Shown here piece by piece: positions 16,900-25,717 of a DNA stretch of 64,000 nt. The notes under the pieces are model-generated. The model made no database searches, was not told the DNA's origin, and saw nothing but the letters and a program-made list of their open reading frames with translations. Origin of the DNA: Lentibacillus cibarius. Lineage in GTDB: Bacteria > Bacillota > Bacilli > Bacillales > Amphibacillaceae. The stretch is from assembly GCF_005887555.1 (NCBI RefSeq), contig NZ_VCIA01000001.1, positions 868,001-932,000 on the forward strand, written 5' to 3'. Each line of letters opens with the position of its first letter. The stretch's first letter is position 1. The position numbers and the translations under genes are program-made.

Positions 16900-18477
16900 C
16901 TAGTCAGACAACAAGCTTTCATGCACCATATTGATTACTTGCCGAACGAGCGGCAACTCATCTTCCACGTCAACATTTAACTTCAGCTTAGTGATAAGTG
17001 GTTTTAGATAATGAGCGGTTTTTTCATCTACTAAGATGGTTTCTGGAATACCTTCCATCGCTGTTATCATGTTTATAAACTGATTCTGCCAAACAGATGG
17101 ACCTTCATCACCAGTTACTAGGTCCTGATATACGGCCAGCCCCTGCGTTCGTTCAACAGCCAGCGCTAATATCGGGAATGCCGGTCGTTCTTCAGGCTCG
17201 TTTTGCACAGGCATGTCCACATATTCCATAGAAAACTCGATTGTAGCCGGTATCCTTGCGATTTTCTCTACTCTTTTCAAATCCAGCTCCGAAATGGCAA
17301 GGGGGACATCCGATTCCAACTCCACTTCCGGATTGTCCTCCAGTTCCACAACCTGATTATAAAAACGAAGCGCCCCGTTTTCTTCATGTGGAACTCTTTC
17401 AAGTACGCTTTCATCAGCTATTAAATCAGGCATTTCTAAACCGTTTAGCAATTCATTATAAACTTGCATCGTTTGTTCCAAAGCCAATAGCATAAGTCTT
17501 GCTTCTTCATTATCCAACACCCAAGGATAATATCCCGGTTTGTAGCTTCGAAAAGATGGCCAGCTTTTTCGACCGCGAAATGGAATGTCATACGATTTCA
17601 CCAGGTTGTAATCCGATTTTTCCAAATCCTCCCGATCTTCAAAACTCAGTAGTAAATTGCGCTGCTGCACAATAAATTCAAAATTTGGCTCGCCATCCAT
17701 TAGCGAATCTATTAATGAAGCATAACCTTCCTTTCCTATGTAAACCACGAGTCCAAACATTTCGCCGCCACCGCCAAGCACAGAACAGTACACCCTTTCG
17801 CTTGTAACAGGATCGGTGACAGCAAAAATATGTTCATCAGACATACCTTCCCATGGTTTTCGTCTGAGAAATTCTTTTGCTTTGGCAAGGACATCCGGCC
17901 AACAATCATTGTCATCAGAAAGTTGTTCACTGGTTGACAACATATCTTTCAGTTGAAAACGAAACTCCTCATTCACTTCTTCGGTCAGTTCATTCCCGCT
18001 CGTATCAGGATGCGTGAGGTCAACATCCCCCATTAACACTTCACCCCTAGTATCCTCATCAGGTGCTATGTTTTTCGCACCTGTACAGTGTGGGTACACG
18101 ACCCCTTGTTTAGGTTTCAATTTTTTAGTGAATTTGATTTCATGATTCCAGTTATCACCAAAATCATACACGTAGGTGAGCTTATCATCAGGCATCCTGA
18201 GCCAGTCAGCCAACAATTCTTCCTTTTCATTGTATATTTCCCTCATGCCCAAAAAGTCAGTAAAGTCATCTTGCTGCTCACGGGAAATTTCCACATGTTC
18301 CATCCGTTTACCATTCGACTTATTCACAAAAAAGCTATGTAAATGGTAATTTTCCCAGTCAAAAGCGACCTGCAGTACCCGGTGCAAGTCATAAAACGTT
18401 GTATTGCCATCGATTTGAATGTTTCGCCTGACCTGCGTCCCTACATCTTTTAATGTAACTTTCAACTCATAAATCAT
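16900..18477 (-). CDS. plasmid pRiA4b ORF-3 family protein with C-terminal extension
   Basis: About 525 residues. The N-terminal about 180 residues match the pRiA4b ORF-3/IS1096 TnpR-like domain: MIYELKVTLKDVGTQVRR, then YDLHRVLQVAFDW, HLHSFF and the YDFGDNWNHEI motif. The rest (from about residue 215) is an acidic region with no family I can name with confidence. The function of the domain is not established; despite the name it is not a transposase. The open frame extends 10 codons further, but ATG 18477 is chosen because GAGGTG lies 7 nt before it. It is a single gene with no close partner. Confidence 0.8.
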   Translation of the reverse strand: MIYELKVTLKDVGTQVRRNIQIDGNTTFYDLHRVLQVAFDWENYHLHSFFVNKSNGKRMEHVEISREQQDDFTDFLGMREIYNEKEELLADWLRMPDDKLTYVYDFGDNWNHEIKFTKKLKPKQGVVYPHCTGAKNIAPDEDTRGEVLMGDVDLTHPDTSGNELTEEVNEEFRFQLKDMLSTSEQLSDDNDCWPDVLAKAKEFLRRKPWEGMSDEHIFAVTDPVTSERVYCSVLGGGGEMFGLVVYIGKEGYASLIDSLMDGEPNFEFIVQQRNLLLSFEDREDLEKSDYNLVKSYDIPFRGRKSWPSFRSYKPGYYPWVLDNEEARLMLLALEQTMQVYNELLNGLEMPDLIADESVLERVPHEENGALRFYNQVVELEDNPEVELESDVPLAISELDLKRVEKIARIPATIEFSMEYVDMPVQNEPEERPAFPILALAVERTQGLAVYQDLVTGDEGPSVWQNQFINMITAMEGIPETILVDEKTAHYLKPLITKLKLNVDVEDELPLVRQVINMVHESLLSD

Positions 18478-18593
18478 TATCGTCACCTCACTTGTTGAGT
18501 GTAGCATATTGTTGCTCCGTTAATGAAATGACAGAACCACACACGTGCCTAATGCATACGCTGTTACCAGTTTCAATCAAGGAGGAATGAAAA

Positions 18594-19016
18594 ATGCATT
18601 ATAATAATCAACCATACCCATACACAGGGTATACGCCGTCAGATTCAAATTATATGCCGTATCCACAACATTTTCCCCAGAATCCAAGAACAAATCATCA
18701 TTACATGTCTAACCAGAAGCCTGATAGATTCGGACATACACATGCACACTTCGGCTCAACCACCTGTGAAGATAACCACAATCATTTACATCCAGGCGTA
18801 ACCAGTACACCCATCAGAACTAATGAAGGCCATGTTCACGTAGTCTATGGAAACACCACCTTTGACGATGGCCATATTCATTATTATGAAGCATACACAA
18901 GTCCACCGATTCCATTGGGTAATGGCTATCATACCCACTACGCTGAAATTAAAACAACGAAAAATGACGGTCATACACATGTGATTAAAGGATATACAGC
19001 CGCGTCAAAAAGCTGA
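18594..19016 (+). CDS. YmaF-family histidine-rich protein
   Basis: A 140-residue protein with a Pro/Tyr/Asn-rich N-terminal tail and a His-rich repeat domain: HTHAHFGSTT, HNHLHPG, GHVHVVYGNTT, DGHIHYYEA, YHTHYAE, DGHTHVIKG. This is the YmaF pattern of B. subtilis, whose role is unknown; the spaced HxH motifs suggest metal binding or a spore-coat/surface role, but that is inference. A GGAGG lies about 9 nt before ATG 18594. Confidence 0.85.
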   Translation: MHYNNQPYPYTGYTPSDSNYMPYPQHFPQNPRTNHHYMSNQKPDRFGHTHAHFGSTTCEDNHNHLHPGVTSTPIRTNEGHVHVVYGNTTFDDGHIHYYEAYTSPPIPLGNGYHTHYAEIKTTKNDGHTHVIKGYTAASKS

Positions 19017-19136
19017 GTGGGGTCAACAAATCCCGCTCTTTTTTATATTAGAGTCGACATCTACATTACGTTAAGTTAAGAAAATTTTTCTGTGGCGTAT
19101 TTTTGTGAAAAATGAGATAATATAGTAACGGAAAAG

Positions 19137-19192
19137 GATGAGTGATGCATGTATAAGTGATTATCATTGACTCAACGATTGATTCACTCATC
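19137..19192 (+). promoter_or_regulatory. inverted repeat in the leader of the second EamA gene
   Basis: GATGAGTGA at 19137-19145 pairs with TCACTCATC at 19184-19192 across a 38-nt loop, 36 nt before the start codon. There is no T tract. It could be an RNA leader structure or a split operator. It matches no riboswitch class that I recognise. Confidence 0.3.
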
Positions 19193-19227
19193 AAAAAAGT
19201 TTACATAACAAGGAGTTGAGAAACCAC

Positions 19228-20157
19228 ATGACGTTTCGACCGAAAATTTTTACCGCCCATTTGCTTACTATCATTCTATGGGCATCAGCATTCCCCGGTA
19301 TTCGAATGGCGCTAACAGCATACACACCAACCCATGTTTCTTTGCTGCGGTTACTGGTTGGATCGCTCCTTTTACTAGTCGTTGCTTTGTTCATAAAATT
19401 ACCGCTCCCGGATTTAAAAGACATACCAATCATTTTGTTACTGGGATTTCTGGCATTCGCTGTTTATCATGTGGCGTTAAATTATGGCGAGCAAACTGTC
19501 AGTGCCGGACCAGCAAGTCTGCTTGTATCAACAGCACCCATTTTCACCGCAATCATGGCGGTCGTCTTTTTCCGAGAGCGGTTTAAATTACAGGGATGGA
19601 TTGGCGCATTCATCGCGATTGTCGGTGTCGGGTTTATCTCTTTAGGAGGATCTGAGGAAATTTCTTTTAATCTGGGAGCTATGCTTATCTTACTAGCAGC
19701 ACTATCAGAAAGTGTTTATTTCGTATTTCAGAATGCATACTTACAGAAGTATGGATTCTTTCCGTTTACCATGTACACCATTTGGGGCGGAACGATTTGT
19801 ATGCTTGTGTTTTCGGGTGGTCTTCTACAAGAAATGGCCACGGCTCCGATTGACGTTACCATGGCCGTCGTCTATTTGGGAATATTTCCTACTGTTATCC
19901 CTTACTTCGCCATAGCATATGTAACGTCCAAAACCGGTGCTGCCGAAGCCACAAGTTCGTTATACCTGACACCGGTGTTTGCTTTTCTCATCGCTTGGAT
20001 TTGGTTAGGCGAAACACCTGCTGCATCTGCCATCATTGGCGGAGTGATCACCTTGCTTGGCGTGTTTATATCGAACATGCGGAATGAAGAACAAGTGGGT
20101 ACCAACGAACATGACGTGATGTCCCATGAGCAGACAGGAAATCTTTTTGACGCATAA
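19228..20157 (+). CDS. EamA/DMT-family transporter
   Basis: About 309 residues, ten hydrophobic segments and two EamA repeats. The first repeat opens ILWASAFPGIRMAL and contains YGEQTVSAGPASLLV; the second ends IWLGETPAASAIIGGV, typical of the family. Substrate unknown; amino-acid or metabolite export is usual. The frame opens at TTG 19216, but that codon abuts the AAGGAG site, so ATG 19228 (12 nt from it) is preferred. It is only distantly similar to the EamA protein at 11824. Confidence 0.85.
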   Translation: MTFRPKIFTAHLLTIILWASAFPGIRMALTAYTPTHVSLLRLLVGSLLLLVVALFIKLPLPDLKDIPIILLLGFLAFAVYHVALNYGEQTVSAGPASLLVSTAPIFTAIMAVVFFRERFKLQGWIGAFIAIVGVGFISLGGSEEISFNLGAMLILLAALSESVYFVFQNAYLQKYGFFPFTMYTIWGGTICMLVFSGGLLQEMATAPIDVTMAVVYLGIFPTVIPYFAIAYVTSKTGAAEATSSLYLTPVFAFLIAWIWLGETPAASAIIGGVITLLGVFISNMRNEEQVGTNEHDVMSHEQTGNLFDA

Positions 20158-20258
20158 AGACACCTCACAACTTCGTATTATTAAAAAGGTGTATACAATG
20201 TAGTGAAATTCCGATAGAATAATAATTAACCTTTATTCATAAAATTCACTAAAACGCA

Positions 20259-20275
20259 ATGTAAGCGGATTCAAA
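20259..20275 (+). promoter_or_regulatory. CcpA cre site in the rpoN leader
   Basis: ATGTAAGCGGATTCAAA matches the cre consensus WTGNNARCGNWWWCAWW at every position. It ends 17 nt before the rpoN ATG and overlaps the approach to the GGAGG site. In B. subtilis, CcpA represses sigL through a downstream roadblock cre, so the same arrangement is expected here. Confidence 0.7.
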
Positions 20276-20292
20276 TATGAGGAGGAACATGG

Positions 20293-21609
20293 ATGGAACT
20301 CGGGTTGTTTCAAAAGCAAACGATGAATCTTGTGATGACCACTGAGCTCAGACAGGCAATTGCTTTACTGCAGTACAACACGATCGACCTGTCCCAATTC
20401 ATTCAGGAACAAGCGGTCGAAAATCCTCTCATCGAGCTTGAAGAGCAAACAACAGAACCCCGTTTTGAAGACGTACGGCATGTTCCAAACGCACGAACTT
20501 CAACGAATAGTGATGTCAGCCCACTCGATTTTATCGCGAATGACCAGCCGGATTTATATGATGACTTAATGGAGCAGGCGCAATACTTGAACATCAATGA
20601 ACAAGAGCGAGGTATTTTACAGTATTTGATTCTTAATTTAGATGATCATGGCTTGTTACCTTTAACATCTGCTGAAATAGCCGATCAGCTTACGGTCAAC
20701 ACAGAAATGGTGGATACTTGTATTGCTATGCTGCAACGGTTAGAGCCAATTGGTGTCGGTGCCAGAGATATATACGAATGTCTGCTTTTACAGGCAACCT
20801 ATTATTATCCAGGCGATGAGTTATTGGCCACCGTCATTGAACATCATTTAGAAGCGCTGGCCAATAAAAAGTGGAAAGAACTGGCCAAACGGCTGAACAT
20901 TTCGTTACAGGATGTAAAACAGCTTTACGAGCAAATGATCACGCTGAACCCAAGACCATGTGCCGGTCTCTTCAACTCAGGGCCGGACGTATTGTACCCG
21001 GATGTTACAGTTGAAAACGTCAATGGAACATATACTGTTTCTTTAAATGATCATTATTTGCCTAAGATCCATCTCAATGAAACTTATATGAGCTTAAAAG
21101 ACACGAACCCAAGTGCATCAAGCTATATAAAAGATCATTACCGCCAATATCAATGGCTGGTCAAAAGTATTGAACAGCGTAAAGCTACAATCATAAAAAT
21201 CACTAATACGATCATTGAAAAGCAACGGCCGTTTTTAGAACACGGATTCTCCCATCTGCACCCAATGACATTAAAAGAAGTGGCTGACGCAATTGGCATG
21301 CACGAATCCACCGTTAGCAGAGCGACGAACAATAAAGTGATTCAAACACCAAGTGGTTCGTATGAAATGAGTCGGCTGTTCACCTCCAAGCTCGGAACAA
21401 GTGATAACAGCAATGCCTCGTCGGCTCAGGTAAAAATCTTATTAAAACAATTGATTGACAATGAGGATCAAAAAAAGCCACTTTCTGATCAAAAGTTGGC
21501 TGAACATGTTAAAAAACATAACGGGATAACAATCTCTCGCCGCACCGTTGCCAAGTACAGGGAAGAGCTGAACATTTTATCTTCATCGAAACGAAAGATT
21601 ATTAGTTAA
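20293..21609 (+). CDS. rpoN: RNA polymerase sigma-54 factor (SigL/RpoN)
   Basis: A 438-residue sigma-54. The glutamine-rich activator-contact region I is at 1-50 (QTMNLVMTTELRQAIALLQY). The core-binding region spans about 80-260. The HTH and the RpoN box SRRTVAKYRE (415-424) are at the C-terminus and recognise -24/-12 promoters. Sigma-54 needs an ATP-dependent enhancer-binding protein; one is encoded at 29012-30727, and five matching promoters lie in this window. ATG 20293 has GGAGG 7 nt upstream. A perfect cre site in the leader points to CcpA repression. Confidence 0.96.
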   Translation: MELGLFQKQTMNLVMTTELRQAIALLQYNTIDLSQFIQEQAVENPLIELEEQTTEPRFEDVRHVPNARTSTNSDVSPLDFIANDQPDLYDDLMEQAQYLNINEQERGILQYLILNLDDHGLLPLTSAEIADQLTVNTEMVDTCIAMLQRLEPIGVGARDIYECLLLQATYYYPGDELLATVIEHHLEALANKKWKELAKRLNISLQDVKQLYEQMITLNPRPCAGLFNSGPDVLYPDVTVENVNGTYTVSLNDHYLPKIHLNETYMSLKDTNPSASSYIKDHYRQYQWLVKSIEQRKATIIKITNTIIEKQRPFLEHGFSHLHPMTLKEVADAIGMHESTVSRATNNKVIQTPSGSYEMSRLFTSKLGTSDNSNASSAQVKILLKQLIDNEDQKKPLSDQKLAEHVKKHNGITISRRTVAKYREELNILSSSKRKIIS

Positions 21610-21650
21610 CGCGCAGACAGACAACTGCTGCAACATGTACCTAGACAGCC

Positions 21651-21687
21651 AAAAAATAGCCGCCCGATAATCGGACGGCTATTTTTT
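21651..21687. terminator. bidirectional terminator between rpoN and the hydroxyproline operon
   Basis: A strong hairpin AAAAAATAGCCG(C/T)CCGA ... TCGGACGGCTATTTTTT with A and T runs on opposite arms. It lies between the convergent rpoN and aldehyde dehydrogenase genes and should stop both transcripts. Confidence 0.88.
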
Positions 21688-23175
21688 CTATTGCTGTAAA
21701 TTCACCCAAACGCTTTTTACTTCTGTATAGTTATCCAACGCATAGTTACCCATTTCCCGGCCAATACCGGATTGTTTATAGCCGCCAAATGCTGCCGCAG
21801 GGTTTTCCTGGTTGGTATCATTAATCCAAACCGTTCCCGCTTTCAAACGGCGCGCGACCGTGTGCCCTGTGCGGATATTTTCCGTAAAGACAGCAGCAGC
21901 CAATCCATAGTCACTGTCATTTGCCCTGCGGATGGCTTCTTCGGTTGTATTAAACGGAAATACCGCTACAACCGGGCCGAAGATTTCTTCTCTAGCAATG
22001 CGCATATCATCTTCCACATCTGCAAAAACAGTTGGCTGGACAAAGTAACCTTGATCAAACGCCCTGTCACCACCAGCTACGAGCTTGGCGCCTTCTTTTT
22101 TCCCGATTTCGATATAGTTCATGACGCGGTCAAATTGTTCTTTGGAAACGAGTGGCCCCATTTCAGTGTCCGTATCCATCCCGTTACCTAATTTCGTCGC
22201 TTTGGCCCGTTCAGCTAATCCTTCCACCACACGATCATAGTGTTTGCGGTGAACGTAGACACGTGATGTTGCGCTGCAGTTTTGGCCGTGATTATCCATA
22301 ATTCCTGAAAATGCTGCGTCAATCGCTTTGTCCACATCTGCATCTTCCAGAATAAGGTTTGGCGATTTTCCACCGAGCTCAAGGGTTACATCTTTCACTT
22401 GGTCTGCAGCTTTACGCATAATTGATTTACCTACATCTGTTGACCCGGTAAAAGCTAGCTTGTCGATATCTGTATGATTTACAATCGCTTCACCCGTTGT
22501 TTCCCCGTATCCCGGAACAATGTTAACAACACCATCAGGGAAACCAGCTTCTTTAAACAGACCAGCAGCATACAATAGCGAAAGCGGTGTCTGCTCGGCA
22601 GGCTTTATGACAGATGTACACCCTGTTGCCAACGCTGCCCCCAACTTCCATGAAGCCATCGACAACGGAAAGTTCCACGGAATAATCTGACCGACAACCC
22701 CTACAGGCTCATGAACCGTATAATTTAAATAATCAGGCGAAATCGGTGTTGTTTGCCCGAGTACTTTTGTCGCCCAGCCTGCATAGTAGCGGAAATGCTC
22801 TACTGTCCCGTCAACATCATCTTCTAACGCAATCGTATAAGGCTTGCCATTATCCAATGCTTCTAATTGTGCCAGTTCTTCACGGTTTTGTTCGAGCAAA
22901 TCAGCAAATTTGTAAATAAGATGAGATCGCTCCGCCGTCGTCATGGTTGCCCATTCGCTGTTTTCAAATGCTTCTCTAGCAGCTTTGACAGCTTGATCAA
23001 TATCTTCTTCCTGCGCTTCACTAACTTTAGCTAGCACATCTTCCGTAGCCGGGTTATACACCTCGAATGTTTTGCCACTGGCTGCGGGTGTATAGGCTCC
23101 ATTAATGTAGAGTTCCTTTTCCCCTTCCAAAAACGCTTTTACCTTTGGCTTTAATTCTACCTGTGATGTAATCAT
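21688..23175 (-). CDS. aldehyde dehydrogenase, probable 2-oxoglutarate semialdehyde (2,5-dioxopentanoate) dehydrogenase
   Basis: A 495-residue NAD(P)-dependent aldehyde dehydrogenase with every key motif: IIPWNFPLSMASWK cofactor loop, GSTDVGKSIM, general-base Glu in LELGGKSPN and catalytic Cys in GQNCSATSR. In the trans-4-hydroxyproline pathway the last step oxidises 2-oxoglutarate semialdehyde to 2-oxoglutarate. The family alone does not fix the substrate; the assignment comes from its place as the last gene of the hydroxyproline operon, just after the DHDPS-fold deaminase. ATG 23175 follows AGAAGGAGGATG. Confidence 0.85.
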   Translation of the reverse strand: MITSQVELKPKVKAFLEGEKELYINGAYTPAASGKTFEVYNPATEDVLAKVSEAQEEDIDQAVKAAREAFENSEWATMTTAERSHLIYKFADLLEQNREELAQLEALDNGKPYTIALEDDVDGTVEHFRYYAGWATKVLGQTTPISPDYLNYTVHEPVGVVGQIIPWNFPLSMASWKLGAALATGCTSVIKPAEQTPLSLLYAAGLFKEAGFPDGVVNIVPGYGETTGEAIVNHTDIDKLAFTGSTDVGKSIMRKAADQVKDVTLELGGKSPNLILEDADVDKAIDAAFSGIMDNHGQNCSATSRVYVHRKHYDRVVEGLAERAKATKLGNGMDTDTEMGPLVSKEQFDRVMNYIEIGKKEGAKLVAGGDRAFDQGYFVQPTVFADVEDDMRIAREEIFGPVVAVFPFNTTEEAIRRANDSDYGLAAAVFTENIRTGHTVARRLKAGTVWINDTNQENPAAAFGGYKQSGIGREMGNYALDNYTEVKSVWVNLQQ

Positions 23176-23233
23176 TCGAACATCCTCCTTCTAATTGATA
23201 GTTATATAGTGTCATACCAGCTTTTACGGGCAA

Positions 23234-23268
23234 AACTGCTGCTAGCCATCATCACCTAAGCAGCGGTT
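23234..23268 (-). terminator. intercistronic hairpin before the aldehyde dehydrogenase gene
   Basis: AACTGCTGCT and AGCAGCGGTT (one G-T pair) form a 10-bp stem; on the minus strand it is followed by TTTTGCCC. It lies between the deaminase and dehydrogenase genes. The T run is short, so partial termination or RNA processing is more likely than a full stop. Confidence 0.35.
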
Positions 23269-23286
23269 CTGTCCATTATAGCTGGA

Positions 23287-24183
23287 TCATGATGCTGGCG
23301 ATCTATCAAGTGATGCTAACAATTCTTTTAACGTCGCATCTTCATCGGTTGTTAGTCCTAACCTTGGCTTTCTGGACGGGCCACCTGCTAGTCCTTGCAG
23401 ATCCATCGCCCGTTTAACAATTTGCACGTATTTTCCAGACCCTTCTATAAAGTTGCAAAGGGGAAGAACTTTATCATACAATTCCCATGCCCGTTCCATG
23501 TTGTTTTCCTGTACACTGTCAAATAAATCAGTAACCAGTTGTGGCGCGATATTTCCTGCAACCGAAATCCAGCCGGTAGCTCCTACTAATAGCGACTCAA
23601 GTGCCAAGTCATCAGATCCGCAAAATGTTTCAATAAAGCCTTTTCCTTGTCTGGAAATATCACGTGCTTTACTTATATCACCGCTTGATTCCTTAATATG
23701 GGTGATATTCTCGACATCGCGAGCAACGTTTAAAATGGTCTCCGTACCAATATCCACACCAGATGTGAATGGATTGTTGTAAATCATAACCGGAAAACTG
23801 ACCGATTCTGCTACTGCTTTGAAGTGTTCATAAATCTCTTCATCTTTTGGGTGTGCATAGTAGGAGTTGATCAACAATGCTGCGTCAGCCCCCACTTCCT
23901 CAGCATGCTTCGTATACATGATGGCATCCCGGGTTGTTTCTGCAGCGGTACCGACAATCAAAGGAATCCGGCCATTCACTTGTTCCACCGCTAACTCGGC
24001 AATTTTAAATTTTTCTTCTTTCGTCAAACTGACAAACTCCCCAGTGCTACCATTAACCGCAATTCCTGCTACCCCTTGTTTTATAAAGTGCTCAATATTT
24101 TGTTTTAATCCGTTGTAGTCAACTTCCTCATCGTCATGCATTGGTGTAACGAGAACGGGAAAAGCTCCTTTTAATGCTGTCAT
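23287..24183 (-). CDS. DHDPS-family protein, probable 1-pyrroline-4-hydroxy-2-carboxylate deaminase
   Basis: About 298 residues in the class I aldolase DapA/NAL fold: GSTGEF phosphate/substrate loop, YNNP tyrosine motif and Schiff-base lysine in THIKESSGD. In bacterial trans-4-hydroxyproline breakdown a DHDPS-family enzyme deaminates and dehydrates pyrroline-4-hydroxy-2-carboxylate to 2-oxoglutarate semialdehyde. True lysine DapA is less likely because the gene lies between the racemase/dehydrogenase genes and an aldehyde dehydrogenase. The open frame begins 10 codons earlier, but ATG 24183 is placed 8 nt after AAGGAGGCG. Confidence 0.85.
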   Translation of the reverse strand: MTALKGAFPVLVTPMHDDEEVDYNGLKQNIEHFIKQGVAGIAVNGSTGEFVSLTKEEKFKIAELAVEQVNGRIPLIVGTAAETTRDAIMYTKHAEEVGADAALLINSYYAHPKDEEIYEHFKAVAESVSFPVMIYNNPFTSGVDIGTETILNVARDVENITHIKESSGDISKARDISRQGKGFIETFCGSDDLALESLLVGATGWISVAGNIAPQLVTDLFDSVQENNMERAWELYDKVLPLCNFIEGSGKYVQIVKRAMDLQGLAGGPSRKPRLGLTTDEDATLKELLASLDRSPAS

Positions 24184-24221
24184 TCTAAAACGCCTCCTTA
24201 AGGTAGTAAACAATTATTTGT

Positions 24222-25639
24222 TCAATTAACTATTTTATCTTGATTTTGATTGTTGTCTTGTGACTCTGTATACCATATAAATTTATTGGTAAAACCATAT
24301 AGTAGTGAAATAATAATAACTAAGAAGTTAAACCATAAAAATGGTAAATAGGTGAGCGTCGACACACCGAGCGTAGTCGCCATAAATACACCGCCATCAG
24401 ACCACGGCACCATTGGGGTAGTAACCGTCCCCCGGCTTCCGTATTCCTTGACAACACACGGCGGTCGATTCCTAAACGATCGTAATTCTCCTCGGTTATT
24501 TTACTTGCTGTAATAACTGAAACGTAAGCTGCACCACCAAAAAAGTTTCCAAAAAAGCCGGAAAGCATGGTTGTTACTGTTGTTTTACCCGCGTTATCAG
24601 CCCACGCAAGCATTTTTATACAAATCACACGCAGTATCCCTGTTTTCTCCATTAACCCTCCTACACCAAGGGCGAACAGGATTAAAACAATCACATCAAG
24701 CATAAAAGAGATGCCGCCACGATTTAACAGATTGTCGATGAATTCTACTCCTGAATTTATCTCACCTCCCGCGTACAGAATATTAATAGATTCCAGCGCT
24801 CCAACGCCCTGAAACAGAAAGGCCCAAATAGACCCAAGTAAGGCACCGAATAAAATAACCGGTATAGAAGGCATCTTCAGCGCAAGTAATACGATTACAA
24901 CAGCTGCAGGAATCACCATATACCAACTAATATTGAAGTATTCGCTCAATGCTGTCATGGTCGCTTCAGCCTGTGATAAATCACCGCTATTATCAATAAA
25001 GAAATAACCAGTGATCACAAATAATGTTCCTGCTATCAAAAAGGCCGGCCCACTGACATATGACATTGATTTAATATGGTCAATTAAATTAACTTTAGAT
25101 AACGATGCTGTCATTACTGTCGTATCCGATAAGGGTGAAAGTTTATCCCCGACATAGCAACCGGAAATAACAGCACCAGCCACAAGTGCGACAGGTAAAC
25201 CAAAACTTGCTCCAATCCCCATCATTGCGATCCCTGCTGTGCCCGCTGAACCAAATGATGTTCCTGTAGCAATCGACGTAATCGCACATATGATAAATGC
25301 AGCCAGCAGAAAGATGCTCGGATGGATAATGGTTAACCCATAATAAATAATACTTGGCACAACTCCTCCGGCAATCCACGTACCAATTAATGCCCCAACA
25401 GAAATGAGTACCAATACTGCTTCAGAACCATCGTAAATACCTTTAAGCAACCCATCCTGCATCTCTTTGTAAGAATAGCCAATTCGCCAGCCTACCAGCA
25501 TGATTACAAACCATGTGGTTAACAATGCTAGTTGAATAGGCAGTGAGAATTCCACTACAAACAAAAACATGATTAATGTAAACGAAATTAACACAAACAA
25601 GACTTCCGGCAGTGTTGGCAAACGCTTATCGGTGCTCAT
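24222..25639 (-). pseudogene. NhaC-family carrier of the hydroxyproline operon, frameshifted near the C-terminus
   Basis: A membrane protein with about eleven hydrophobic segments and NhaC signatures (GTSFGSAGTAGIAMM, GDKLSPLSDTTVM). At 24429-24433 a run of five Gs on the minus strand needs a sixth: with it, EAGGTVTTPMVPWSDGGVF follows and the last 63 codons join in frame to the stop at 24222. As read, the main frame drifts into an unrelated tail ending at 24320. NhaC proteins are Na+/H+ antiporters. Carriers of this type inside amino-acid operons may instead move the substrate with Na+, so it could be the hydroxyproline/proline importer (inference). Start ATG 25639, 7 nt after GGAG. Confidence 0.87.
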
Positions 25640-25717
25640 CATTACACTCCTCTTGTTATACTAGATTCATGAGTAACTTTCTTTCTCCCCTTGCTCCTGC
25701 CAGATATAAACGTCTTA

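Noticed and set aside
24320..24425. the written C-terminal tail of the NhaC-like frame
   Set aside because: The sequence after the G tract is unrelated to the family, while the other frame continues the true C-terminus.
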